This document shows, one piece after another, positions 6,774 through 14,891 of a stretch of DNA of 64,000 nucleotides (positions are counted from its first letter, which is position 1; each line of letters opens with the position of its first letter). Source of the DNA: DSOI01 sp041394885. GTDB lineage: Bacteria; Acidobacteriota; Terriglobia; Bryobacterales; Bryobacteraceae. The stretch is from the NCBI GenBank assembly GCA_041394885.1, contig JAWKHI010000020.1, positions 1-64,000 of the forward strand, given 5' to 3'. The translations under genes were made by a program, and so were the position numbers. The notes under the pieces were generated by a model. It did no database searches. It was not told the origin of the DNA and saw only the letters and a program-made list of their open reading frames with translations.

Positions 6774-8576
6774 ATGAACGCTGCGCACCGCCTTGGACTC
6801 GTTCTGCTGGCCTCGGTTCTCGCTCACGCCCAGCTTCCCAAGGATCACCCTCCCATCCCCAAGGGCGATCGCGAGAAAGCTGCGAAGCTCACCGCCGCCG
6901 TGGGTGGCGACGCTGCCGCCGGACCCGTTGCCCCCGTCAAGCACCGGAACTTCATCGACGATCGAATCTTCGGAAAGATGGAACGGGATCGCATTCCCCA
7001 CGCCCCGCTTTCCTCCGACGAGGAATTCTTCCGCCGCGTTCACCTCGACCTTACCGGCCGCATCGGCTCCGATGACAAGCTGCGGACCTTTCGCGCCTCG
7101 GCCGATCCCGACAAGCGCGACAAACTCATCGACGAAATCCTCACCTCCGACGAATACAAGAAGAAGTGGACCTACTGGTTCGGTGACCTTGCCATGGCCG
7201 CCGCCAACCGCGTCGGCCCGGGCGGCAAGAACATCTTCTATGACTGGGTCTACGACAACGTCCATCTCAATCGCCCCTATAACGAGATGGTGAAGGACAT
7301 GCTCACTGCCTCGGCGGCGAGCAATTGGTACGTCGGCCCGGCCAGCTACGTCGCCCGATGGGTCGTCATCGGATTGAAGTGTGAGGACACCGTTCACGAA
7401 GACACCTCGGACGAACTCGCCATTCGATCCGCCAAGGACTTCCTCGGCATCGATCTCAATTGCGTCTCCTGCCACGATGGCGCCCGGCACCTCGAGAAAA
7501 TCAACCTCTGGCTGTCGCAGCGCAAGCGGGACCAGACCTGGAAGATGGGTGCCTTCTTCGGCGAAACCCGCGTCCTGCGCCGTGTCGAACGCGCCACCAC
7601 CCGCGACGAGTATTCGATCGACGACTATGGCCCCGGCTACGACGCTTCCGCCCGCACCGTCGTCCGCGTGCCCCGCCGCGGCGAAGGAAAAGTCCAGCCC
7701 GTGTTCCTGCTCACCGGCGAGCAGCCCCAGCCCCGCCGCCCCTTGCGTCATGAATACGCCCGCATGCTCACCGAGCATCCCCAGTTTGCTCGCGCCACCG
7801 TCAATCTGTTCTGGGCCGAATTGATGGGCGTCGGTATCGTCGATCCCCCGCTCGATTTTGACCTGGCCCGCCAGGATCCTGACAATCCCCCGCCTGCACC
7901 CTGGACGCTCCAGCCTTCCCATCCCGAACTGCTCAATCAACTCGCCGAAGACTTCCGCTCCAACGGCTACGACATGCGCCGCCTCATCGGGACCATTGCC
8001 AAATCCAGCGCCTACCAGCTCTCCTCGAAATTCGCCGGCGAATGGAGAGAGCCCTACGCGAAGTACTTCGCCCGCCGTTTCGTGCGCCGCCTCACCGCCG
8101 AACAGGTCCACGATTCCATCGTTCATGCCACCGGTCTCTACACGGGCGTTCCCATCCGCGGCACCGACGTCACCGCCCGCTACGCCACCGAAACCCGTTC
8201 GCCGGAGGACTTCAAGCAGCGCATTCCCGGACTCAAGGACATCAACTTCTTCCTCGAATCGTTCGGCCAAAACAATCGGGAATACGCCGAGCGCGTCAAT
8301 GACGGGGATCTCACCCAGGCCATCCTGCTCATGAACAGCCCCTGGGTCATGAGGCAGGTTACGGCCCAGCCGGGCAGTTTCCTATCCCGTCTGCTTGCCG
8401 CCAAACGCAGCCCCGACGCCAACATCACCGCGATCTTTGAACGCTTCCTCAACCGCCGGCCCGAACCGCGCGAAATCGGAATGGCGAAAAGTCTCATTGC
8501 GTCCGGCGAAGCCAAGGGCTACGAAGACCTCCAGTGGCTGCTGCTGAACAAGGTCGACTTCATCTTCAACTACTAG
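6774..8576 (+). CDS. DUF1549/DUF1553 protein with a CxxCH site (PSD1-type)
   Basis: A 600-residue exported protein with a signal peptide (LVLLASVLAHA). It starts with the family's 'FIDDRIFGKMERDRIPHA' region, then the 'FFRRVHLDLTGRI' DUF1549 signature. A single heme-like CVSCH is at 230-234 (NCVSCHDGARHLEKI). The C-terminal half carries DUF1553-type blocks (HPELLNQLAEDFRSNGYDMRRLI, YFARRFVRRLTAEQVHDSI, LLMNSP, FLNRRPEPREI). PSD1 proteins are planctomycete-type and linked to polysaccharide or heme-dependent periplasmic chemistry, without a defined reaction. It is followed 12 bp later by the DUF1501 partner, the canonical pairing. Confidence 0.9.
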   Translation: MNAAHRLGLVLLASVLAHAQLPKDHPPIPKGDREKAAKLTAAVGGDAAAGPVAPVKHRNFIDDRIFGKMERDRIPHAPLSSDEEFFRRVHLDLTGRIGSDDKLRTFRASADPDKRDKLIDEILTSDEYKKKWTYWFGDLAMAAANRVGPGGKNIFYDWVYDNVHLNRPYNEMVKDMLTASAASNWYVGPASYVARWVVIGLKCEDTVHEDTSDELAIRSAKDFLGIDLNCVSCHDGARHLEKINLWLSQRKRDQTWKMGAFFGETRVLRRVERATTRDEYSIDDYGPGYDASARTVVRVPRRGEGKVQPVFLLTGEQPQPRRPLRHEYARMLTEHPQFARATVNLFWAELMGVGIVDPPLDFDLARQDPDNPPPAPWTLQPSHPELLNQLAEDFRSNGYDMRRLIGTIAKSSAYQLSSKFAGEWREPYAKYFARRFVRRLTAEQVHDSIVHATGLYTGVPIRGTDVTARYATETRSPEDFKQRIPGLKDINFFLESFGQNNREYAERVNDGDLTQAILLMNSPWVMRQVTAQPGSFLSRLLAAKRSPDANITAIFERFLNRRPEPREIGMAKSLIASGEAKGYEDLQWLLLNKVDFIFNY

Positions 8577-8588
8577 GAGCCATCCGCG

Positions 8589-9968
8589 ATGCCCAGTCTG
8601 CTCGATTCGTTCCTCACCCGCCGCGAAGCCTTCCGGCTCGGCGCCGTTTCGATGAGCGCCTACTGGTTTCTTCCCTTACTCCGGCCGAAAGTCGCGCGCG
8701 CCGCCTCGTCGGTCAAGCCTCGCGGCAGCGCTCGCTTCTGCATCTTCGTCATGCTGGATGGGGGCCAAAGTCACCTCGATAGCTGGGATCTCAAGGAAGG
8801 CAAGTGGACTCCGCCCGATTTCGACGTCCAGGAAGTGAAGCCCGGCGTCAAGTGGCCGATGGGCCTCTACGGCAACCTCGCCGCGCAACTCGACCGTGTT
8901 ACCCTGCTTCGCTCCATGGAAGCCTGGGATAGCGTTCACGGGCGCGCCCAGTATTACGTCCAGGCCGCGCATTCTCTCAATCCGGCTCTGCAAAAGGAAA
9001 TCCCGCCCATGGGCTCCGTCGTCGCGCTGGAAACCCTCTCGCAGCGCCGTGACTCCGACACTCTCCCTCCCTACGTCGCTCTGAACGTCACCCAGAGTCA
9101 AGCAGGGCTCCTCAAGTCCGGCTTCCTCCCCGCGCGCTTCTCGCCTTTCCACATCGATACCAACACCGGCTTTTCCGCCTACCAGCTCGACCCCGGGATT
9201 CGCGACGATTTCCAGCGCCGCTGGGCTCTCCTCAAGGACTTCGACGCACGCCTCCGCAATGATTCTTCCCTTCAGGCCAAGGCCTTCCGCGATTACAATG
9301 ACCACTACGAATCCGCGGTCCAGTTGATCTCCGATCCCCGCACCGAAAAACTGTTCGCCCTCGGCGACGAGGAGCGGAAGCGCTACGGCGGCACCATCAC
9401 CGGCGACGCTGCCCTCATCGCCCGCAATCTCATCGAAGCCGACGCCGGGACACGCTTCATCTTTCTCCAGCACTATGGCTGGGATCACCACAAAGACATC
9501 TACTCCCGCGGCAATTTCTACAAACAGTCGCTCGAGCTCGACGCCGCGCTCAGCCCCCTGATCGAAGATTTGGCGACGAAGAAGCGCCCGGGCGGCGGCT
9601 CCCTGCTCGACGAAACGCTCGTTGTCTGCATGGGAGAGTTCGGCCGTACCCCAGGCGCCCTCACCGGCCTCGATGGCCGCGATCACTACCAGTACGCCAT
9701 GACCGCTCTGTTTGCCGGCGGCGGCGTCAAAGGCGGGCAGATCATCGGCAAAACCGATGAGACCGGCGCCAAGATCGTCGAGACGGGATGGGGCGCCAAG
9801 CGCTCCATCTACATGGAAGACGTCGCCACTACCGTTTACTCCGCCATGGGCATTGATTGGACCAAGAAGCTCTCCGGCACTCCCTCCGGCCGCGACTTCT
9901 ACTTCATCGAACCCTTCGCTGCCAAACAGATGATTGGCAACCGCGAGATCGCCCCGCTGTTCGGCTAG
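8589..9968 (+). CDS. DUF1501 protein, partner of the DUF1549 protein
   Basis: A 459-residue DUF1501 member, a sulfatase-like alkaline-phosphatase fold family. The N-terminus has RREAFRLGAVSMSAYWFLP, a Tat-like signal. Family blocks follow: RFCIFVMLDGGQSHLDSWD (metal-site region), GLYGNLAAQLDRVTLLRSME, VHGRAQYYVQAAHS, TRFIFLQHYGWDHHKDIY, VVCMGEFGRTPG and GRDHYQYAMTALFAGGGVKGG. The position after DUF1549 is the norm. AGGAG at 8574-8578, overlapping the upstream stop, is about 10 nt before the ATG. Predicted periplasmic; the exact reaction is not established for the family. Confidence 0.92.
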   Translation: MPSLLDSFLTRREAFRLGAVSMSAYWFLPLLRPKVARAASSVKPRGSARFCIFVMLDGGQSHLDSWDLKEGKWTPPDFDVQEVKPGVKWPMGLYGNLAAQLDRVTLLRSMEAWDSVHGRAQYYVQAAHSLNPALQKEIPPMGSVVALETLSQRRDSDTLPPYVALNVTQSQAGLLKSGFLPARFSPFHIDTNTGFSAYQLDPGIRDDFQRRWALLKDFDARLRNDSSLQAKAFRDYNDHYESAVQLISDPRTEKLFALGDEERKRYGGTITGDAALIARNLIEADAGTRFIFLQHYGWDHHKDIYSRGNFYKQSLELDAALSPLIEDLATKKRPGGGSLLDETLVVCMGEFGRTPGALTGLDGRDHYQYAMTALFAGGGVKGGQIIGKTDETGAKIVETGWGAKRSIYMEDVATTVYSAMGIDWTKKLSGTPSGRDFYFIEPFAAKQMIGNREIAPLFG

Positions 9969-9990
9969 TCGATTCGGTACACTGTTCCCC

Positions 9991-11235
9991 ATGACCAGAT
10001 CCGCGTTGTGTCTGCTGGTGGCGTCGTGCCTGTTCGCGGCCCCACTCCCGAAATCGGAACCCTCCGGCGTTGGCCTCTCCCCCGATCGCCTCGAGCGCAT
10101 CAACGCCCTCATGAAGCGCTACATCGATCAGGGTGAAATCGCCGGCGCTGTCACCCTGGTCGCTCGCCGCGGACGCATCGCCCACTTTGAGACACATGGC
10201 GTGAGTGACCTCGCCTCGCGCACGCCCATGAAGCATGACCACATTTTCCGCCTCGCTTCCATGACCAAGCCCGTCACCAGCCTCGCCGTCATGATGCTCC
10301 TCGAGGAAGGCCGGTTCCTGCTCGACGATCCCATTTCGAAATTCCTGCCTGAATACAGAGACGTGAAGGTGGCCGTCCACAACGCGCCCAACGAGCGCGC
10401 GGCCGGCGGCTTCCGCACCGTACCCGCCGAACGCGACATCACAATCCGCCACCTGCTCACCCACACCGCCGGACTCGCCTCCGGCACCGGCGGACCCACC
10501 ATCCCCATGTACGCCAATCTCCGCGCCGTCAGCAAGCCCGAAAACACCATGGCTGAATATTCCGCCGAGCTCGCCAGGATTCCGCTCAGCTTCCAGCCCG
10601 GCACGGCTTGGGAATATGGCCCCGCCACCAACATCGCCGGCCGGCTCGTCGAAGTGGTCTCCGGGCAAACCCTCGATGAGTTCTTCCGCACCCGCATCTT
10701 CAAACAGCTCGGCATGAACGACACGTACTTCTACCTGCCGGACGCCAAGCTCAACCGCCTCGCCACCGCATACCATAAGCAAAATGGGCGACTCGAGAAG
10801 ATCGAGAGCCTCGGGCCAGCCGCGCGCAACGGCCGCTATTTCGCCGGCGCGGGCGGCTTGGCCGGTACGGCGGAAGACTATCTCCGCTTCTGCCAGATGC
10901 TGCTCAATGGCGGCCATCTCGACGGCGCCCGTCTCGCCGGCCGCAAGACCATTGAGGCCATGACCGCCAATCACATCGGCGGCATCCCTTTATGGCAGGA
11001 CACCTATCGCGGCTACGGCTTCGGGCTCGGGTTCCGCGTTCGCTTGGATGTTGGCCAATCGGCCACCCTCGGCTCGGTCGGTGAGTACGGTTGGGGTGGC
11101 GCCTATGGCACCTACTTCTTCATCGATCCCAAGGAGCAACTGATCGGGATCGTAATGATCCAACTCTTGCCCTACGCGCACCTCAATCTACGGCCCGAAT
11201 TCCAGAACGCCGTCAATCAAGCCATCGTGGACTAG
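9991..11235 (+). CDS. Serine hydrolase, class C beta-lactamase/esterase family
   Basis: A 414-residue exported hydrolase (signal SALCLLVASCLFAA). The family nucleophile motif S-x-x-K is SMTK in FRLASMTKPVTSLAV, and the conserved tyrosine lies in WEYGPATNIAGRLVE. THTAGLASG and a C-terminal YGWGGAYGTYFFIDP block match the esterase/transpeptidase-like branch (PF00144). The ATG at 9991 gives a proper signal peptide; an upstream in-frame TTG at 9934 would sit inside the preceding gene. It follows the DUF1501 gene by 22 bp in the same run. Substrates of such enzymes are small esters, peptides or lactams; which one cannot be told here. Confidence 0.88.
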   Translation: MTRSALCLLVASCLFAAPLPKSEPSGVGLSPDRLERINALMKRYIDQGEIAGAVTLVARRGRIAHFETHGVSDLASRTPMKHDHIFRLASMTKPVTSLAVMMLLEEGRFLLDDPISKFLPEYRDVKVAVHNAPNERAAGGFRTVPAERDITIRHLLTHTAGLASGTGGPTIPMYANLRAVSKPENTMAEYSAELARIPLSFQPGTAWEYGPATNIAGRLVEVVSGQTLDEFFRTRIFKQLGMNDTYFYLPDAKLNRLATAYHKQNGRLEKIESLGPAARNGRYFAGAGGLAGTAEDYLRFCQMLLNGGHLDGARLAGRKTIEAMTANHIGGIPLWQDTYRGYGFGLGFRVRLDVGQSATLGSVGEYGWGGAYGTYFFIDPKEQLIGIVMIQLLPYAHLNLRPEFQNAVNQAIVD

Positions 11236-11238
11236 CTG

Positions 11239-12498
11239 ATGAAACTCTCTCTCCTGCTGATCGCCGTTCCTCTGCTGGCGCAGAATTATGACCTCGTCCT
11301 GCGCGGAGGTCACCTCATCGACCCGCGCAACCGGATCGACGAGCGCCGCGATGTCGCCGTTAAAGACGGGAAGATCGCCGCCGTTGCCGCTTCGATCGAT
11401 CCCTCGCAGGCCCGCCGGACCCTCGACGTTACGGGCCTCTACGTCACCCCGGGTCTGATCGATCTGCATGTTCACGTTTTCTATACCACCGGGATTCCCG
11501 GCGCGTGGGCCGGCGACAATAGCGTCCAACCCGATGCTTTCAGTTTTCGCACCGGCGTCACCACCATGGTCGACGCTGGCTCGAGCGGCTGGCGCAACTT
11601 CGAGACTCTCCGCCACACCGTGATCGATCGCGCCCGCACCCGCGTCCTCGCCATGATCAACATCGCCGGGTTCGGCATGATCACCGACATCACCGAGCAG
11701 GAGGATTTCGATCCCAAGGAAGTCGCCCGCCTCGCCGCCAAGCATAAGGACGTCGTCGTCGGCGTCAAATCCGCGCACTATCAGAAGCCCGATTGGGACT
11801 CGGTCGACAAGGCCATTGAAGCCGGTCGCCTCGCCGGCATTCCCATCATGGTCGACTTCGGCTTCTTTTTTCGCGAACGCCCCTATTGGCAGCTCGTCAC
11901 CGAAAAACTGCGCCCCGGCGACATCAGCACCCATATGTTTCGCGGCCCTGTGCCGTGGGTGGACGCCAAAGGCAAGCTCTATGACTACCTCGAGCGCGCC
12001 CGCGCCCGCGGCGTCCGTTTCGACGTCGGTCACGGCGGCGGCAGCTTCGTCATGCGCAACGCGGTCCCCACCATCGCGCAGGGCTTCTATCCCGACACGA
12101 TTTCCACCGATCTCCACACCGGCAGCATGAACGCCGGCATGCAGGACATGCCCACCACCATGTCGAAACTGCTCGTTATGGGTATGCCGCTGAAGGAAGT
12201 AATCCGGGCATCCACCTGGACCGCCGCTCAATCGATTCATCGGGAGCAACTCGGCCACCTCACCGTCGGCGCCGAAGCCGATGTCGCGGTCTTCGAAGTG
12301 CGCAACGGCAGCTTCGCCTATGCCGATGCCTATGGAGCCCGGCTTGAGGGCAAACAGCGGATCGAATGTCAGATGACGCTTCGCGAAGGCCGTGTGGTCT
12401 GGAACAAGAACTCCATCGGCGGCGTCGACTACCGCACTCTTCCGCCGGACTACGGTATCCGCCGCGGTACGGACTTCATCGTTCCGCCGCCCCGTTAG
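11239..12498 (+). CDS. Exported amidohydrolase/deacetylase-type metallohydrolase
   Basis: A 419-residue amidohydrolase with a signal peptide (LSLLLIAVPLLAQ). The beta-sandwich start NYDLVLRGGHLIDPRN, the metal motif GLIDLHVHVF (H-x-H), VGVKSAH (possible metal-bridging Lys), FDVGHGGGSF and STDLHTG (Asp/His) are typical of the deacetylase-like branch of the superfamily. The end, GHLTVGAEADVAVFEV, is the usual sandwich return. Only 3 bp separate it from the serine hydrolase stop, so the two are probably translated from one transcript. The natural substrate (N-acyl amino acid, dihydropyrimidine-like or other) is not known. Confidence 0.85.
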   Translation: MKLSLLLIAVPLLAQNYDLVLRGGHLIDPRNRIDERRDVAVKDGKIAAVAASIDPSQARRTLDVTGLYVTPGLIDLHVHVFYTTGIPGAWAGDNSVQPDAFSFRTGVTTMVDAGSSGWRNFETLRHTVIDRARTRVLAMINIAGFGMITDITEQEDFDPKEVARLAAKHKDVVVGVKSAHYQKPDWDSVDKAIEAGRLAGIPIMVDFGFFFRERPYWQLVTEKLRPGDISTHMFRGPVPWVDAKGKLYDYLERARARGVRFDVGHGGGSFVMRNAVPTIAQGFYPDTISTDLHTGSMNAGMQDMPTTMSKLLVMGMPLKEVIRASTWTAAQSIHREQLGHLTVGAEADVAVFEVRNGSFAYADAYGARLEGKQRIECQMTLREGRVVWNKNSIGGVDYRTLPPDYGIRRGTDFIVPPPR

Positions 12499-12510
12499 TT
12501 GAGCTCGGTC

Positions 12511-12666
12511 GCTAGTGTCCTGAGTTAGAAATCCGTTGTCTGATTTGCGGCCTGCGCAAACCGACTTCCTTACGGTCGCGGCTCGGTAATAGCTCGGTTT
12601 GTGCGCCGCGAGCGTCAGCGAGTCGGTCGACTGTTATTCAACGAACTTTCAACTCAGGACACTAGC
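12511..12666. mobile_element. MITE-like element with 16-bp perfect terminal inverted repeats
   Basis: A 156-bp segment begins gctagtgtcctgagtt (12511-12526) and ends with the exact reverse complement (12651-12666); the match continues imperfectly for about 10 more bases inward (atccgttg against ttcgttg). TA dinucleotides at both tips suggest an IS630/mariner-type TA target. A second inner inverted repeat pairs gcaaaccga with tcggtttgtgc. There is no coding capacity. It fills the interval between the convergent amidohydrolase and recJ genes and overlaps the recJ stop codon. Confidence 0.75.
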
Positions 12667-14377
12667 TTCGCACATCGCGCAAGTTAGCCACCCACCCCCC
12701 GGCGTAAGTATCGTCCTCCACGCTCAACAAGAAGTCGCGCGCCGATGTGACCGCCTCCAGCCGCTCCGCCCAATGCCACGCCTTGCACCCGAACCACCTC
12801 CCCTGCTGCCGGATTCGGAAACGAAGATGCTTCTCCTTCATCACCGTCGGCGGCGCTGGCACCTCGGCCCCCAGGACCGCGAATAGCGGCGCCGGGTTGG
12901 CGTACCCGAACGGAGCCAGTGCCGCTATCTCCCCGAATGTCTTCTCGTTCAGTTCCCCCAGACGCAGCACGGCGTCCGGCTCATACTGCGCACACAAATC
13001 GGCCGGCTCCAGTACGCGGCATGCGTACTCGTTGAATCGCTTCCGGAATTCTTCCAGCCGGTCGGTCCGCAGCGTCACACCCGCCGCCTGGCGGTGCCCG
13101 CCGAATTTCAGAAACAGGTCGGCCATCGATTCCAGCCCCTCCAGGAGATGAAAGGCCGGGATGCTGCGGCCGGACCCCTGCGCCTCCCCGCGCTCACTGT
13201 CGATACCGATCACGAACGCCGGCCTGTGAAACCGGTCCACCAGCCGGCTGGCCACGATGCCGACCACGCCGCGATGCCATCCTTCGCCCGCGAACACCAG
13301 CCCCCGCCGGTCTTCCCCCACCGGCTCGGCTTCGCATGCCGCCAGCGCGTCTTCGAGCATCCCCGCCTCCGCCGCTTGACGGTCCGCGTTCAACTCGTTC
13401 AACTCGGCCGCGATCGCTGCCGCTCGCCCCGCGTCCGTTGTGGTCAGCAACTCGATCACGGCCCGCGCCGTTGCCATCCGCCCCGCGGCATTGATGCGCG
13501 GCGCTACGCGGAACGCGATTTGCCCAGCCGTTGGATTCGCCCCCTCCTCGAAACCCGCCACCGCCAGCAGCGCCCGCAGACCCGGATTCGGCGTGCGCCC
13601 CAGTCCACGCAGCCCGTGGCTCACGATGATCCGGTTCTCTCCCGTCAACGGAACCACATCGGCCACCGTTGCGATCGCCACCAGCTTCAGAAACGACTCG
13701 GTCAATCGCGCCGCCCGCGCCGCCGGCACGTCCAGTTCGCCCCATAGCGCCTGTACCAGCTTGAACGCCACGCCCGCGCCGCACAGATTTTTCTCCGGGT
13801 ACGGGCAGCCCGGCTGGTTTGGATTCACAACCGCCGCGGCAGGCGGAAGTTCCGCCTCCGGAAGATGGTGATCGGTCACAATCACATCGACGCCCAGTTC
13901 GCGCGCATGACGGCATACTTCCAGCGCCCGGATGCCCGTGTCTACGCTCACGATCAGCTTCACGCCCCGCGCCGCCGCTTCCGTGATCACTTCCGGACGC
14001 ATCCCATAGCCGTCTTTCAACCGGTGAGGCACGTGGAAGTCCGCGTCGGCGCCCAATAACTCGAGTGATTTTTTTAGAATGACGACGCTCGACGTGCCGT
14101 CCACGTCGTAGTCGCCGTACAGCAGAATCGGTTCCTTCTCCCGTACCGCGCGCGCTAGCCGCGGCGCGGCCGCCTCCATCCCCGCCAATAGCCGCGGGTC
14201 GTGCATCGCGTCGAGCGATGGATGCAGAAACCGGTGGGCAGCCTCCGCGTCGCCGTATCCGCGCTTGATGAGAATACGCGCCACCAGCGCCGAGATTCCC
14301 AACTCCCCCGCCAAACGGGACGCGTCTTCCTCCGTCACCGTCGGCAGCGTCCAGCGCGCGGGAGGGCGTTCGCTCAT
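12662..14377 (-). CDS. recJ: Single-stranded-DNA-specific exonuclease RecJ
   Basis: A 571-residue DHH-family 5'-3' exonuclease used in recombination and mismatch repair. Motif I is LLYGDYDVDGTSS (around residue 85), VSVDTGI and VIVTDHHLPEAE (the DHH motif) follow, then RINAAGRMATAR and the DHHA1-type GWHRGVVGIVASRL, with GGHRQAAGVTL and a C-terminal OB-like domain to the end. Length is normal. The final TAG stop lies within the terminal repeat of the adjacent MITE, so the element has set the present 3' end. The gene starts directly after the stop of the upstream small gene (14378). Confidence 0.95.
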   Translation of the reverse strand: MSERPPARWTLPTVTEEDASRLAGELGISALVARILIKRGYGDAEAAHRFLHPSLDAMHDPRLLAGMEAAAPRLARAVREKEPILLYGDYDVDGTSSVVILKKSLELLGADADFHVPHRLKDGYGMRPEVITEAAARGVKLIVSVDTGIRALEVCRHARELGVDVIVTDHHLPEAELPPAAAVVNPNQPGCPYPEKNLCGAGVAFKLVQALWGELDVPAARAARLTESFLKLVAIATVADVVPLTGENRIIVSHGLRGLGRTPNPGLRALLAVAGFEEGANPTAGQIAFRVAPRINAAGRMATARAVIELLTTTDAGRAAAIAAELNELNADRQAAEAGMLEDALAACEAEPVGEDRRGLVFAGEGWHRGVVGIVASRLVDRFHRPAFVIGIDSERGEAQGSGRSIPAFHLLEGLESMADLFLKFGGHRQAAGVTLRTDRLEEFRKRFNEYACRVLEPADLCAQYEPDAVLRLGELNEKTFGEIAALAPFGYANPAPLFAVLGAEVPAPPTVMKEKHLRFRIRQQGRWFGCKAWHWAERLEAVTSARDFLLSVEDDTYAGGWVANLRDVRS

Positions 14378-14887
14378 CTAGTTTTGCGAAAAGTATCCGC
14401 CCAGCGGTGGCCCGCCGTCGTCGTCCTCCGGGGAGCCGAACGGTCCGGGATCGCTGTCGTCGATCTCGTCCAGCACCCGCAGCAGATCGTCAAACCACGG
14501 CGCCGTCACTTCATACAGGAACGTATTGCCGTCGTAGTCGTAGGAAAGCTCAATCGCCGCCGTGAAGCCGACGTAGGCTTTCAGCCGCCGGAGATTCCGC
14601 TCGTACTCCCGCCGGTCGTCACGCTCCACATCGGACGACTCCAGCCGTTCGAATGCTTCGTCCACCATCGATTCCGTGAAGATGCGGTGATGAAACACCA
14701 CTACTTTCACCTCCAGCCGCCGCGCTGTGTCCAGAAACAGCTTTGGATCCGGATACGTCAGCTCGTCCCAGAAGATCGCCAGCGGCATCGCCTCGTCCCC
14801 GCGGCCGCGCCCCCGGAAAACCGCTACGTCCATCTGTTCCAGTTGCTGCTCGATGTCTGACTTGATTGCGTCAAGGTCTTGTTTCAA
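14378..14887 (-). CDS. Conserved acidic protein, function unknown
   Basis: A 169-residue cytoplasmic protein without signal or membrane segments. The N-terminus is a coiled helix (LDAIKSDIEQQLEQMDVAVF), followed by DEAMPLAIFWDELTYPDPKLFLDTARRL and a VKVVVFHHRIFTESMVDEAFERL helix-strand unit. The tail is acidic (DEIDDSDPG). It reads as a small alpha/beta protein. Its stop is directly adjacent to the recJ ATG, and its start is 4 bp from the aldehyde dehydrogenase stop, so it may be carried on the same transcript as both. I do not recognise the family. Confidence 0.75.
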   Translation of the reverse strand: MKQDLDAIKSDIEQQLEQMDVAVFRGRGRGDEAMPLAIFWDELTYPDPKLFLDTARRLEVKVVVFHHRIFTESMVDEAFERLESSDVERDDRREYERNLRRLKAYVGFTAAIELSYDYDGNTFLYEVTAPWFDDLLRVLDEIDDSDPGPFGSPEDDDGGPPLGGYFSQN

Positions 14888-14891
14888 ATTT

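Noticed and set aside
6288..8270. A 660-residue minus-strand open frame
   Set aside because: It is antisense to the DUF1549 gene over most of its length, is rich in Gly/Val/Glu as expected for a shadow of a C-ending GC-rich gene, and has no recognisable domain.
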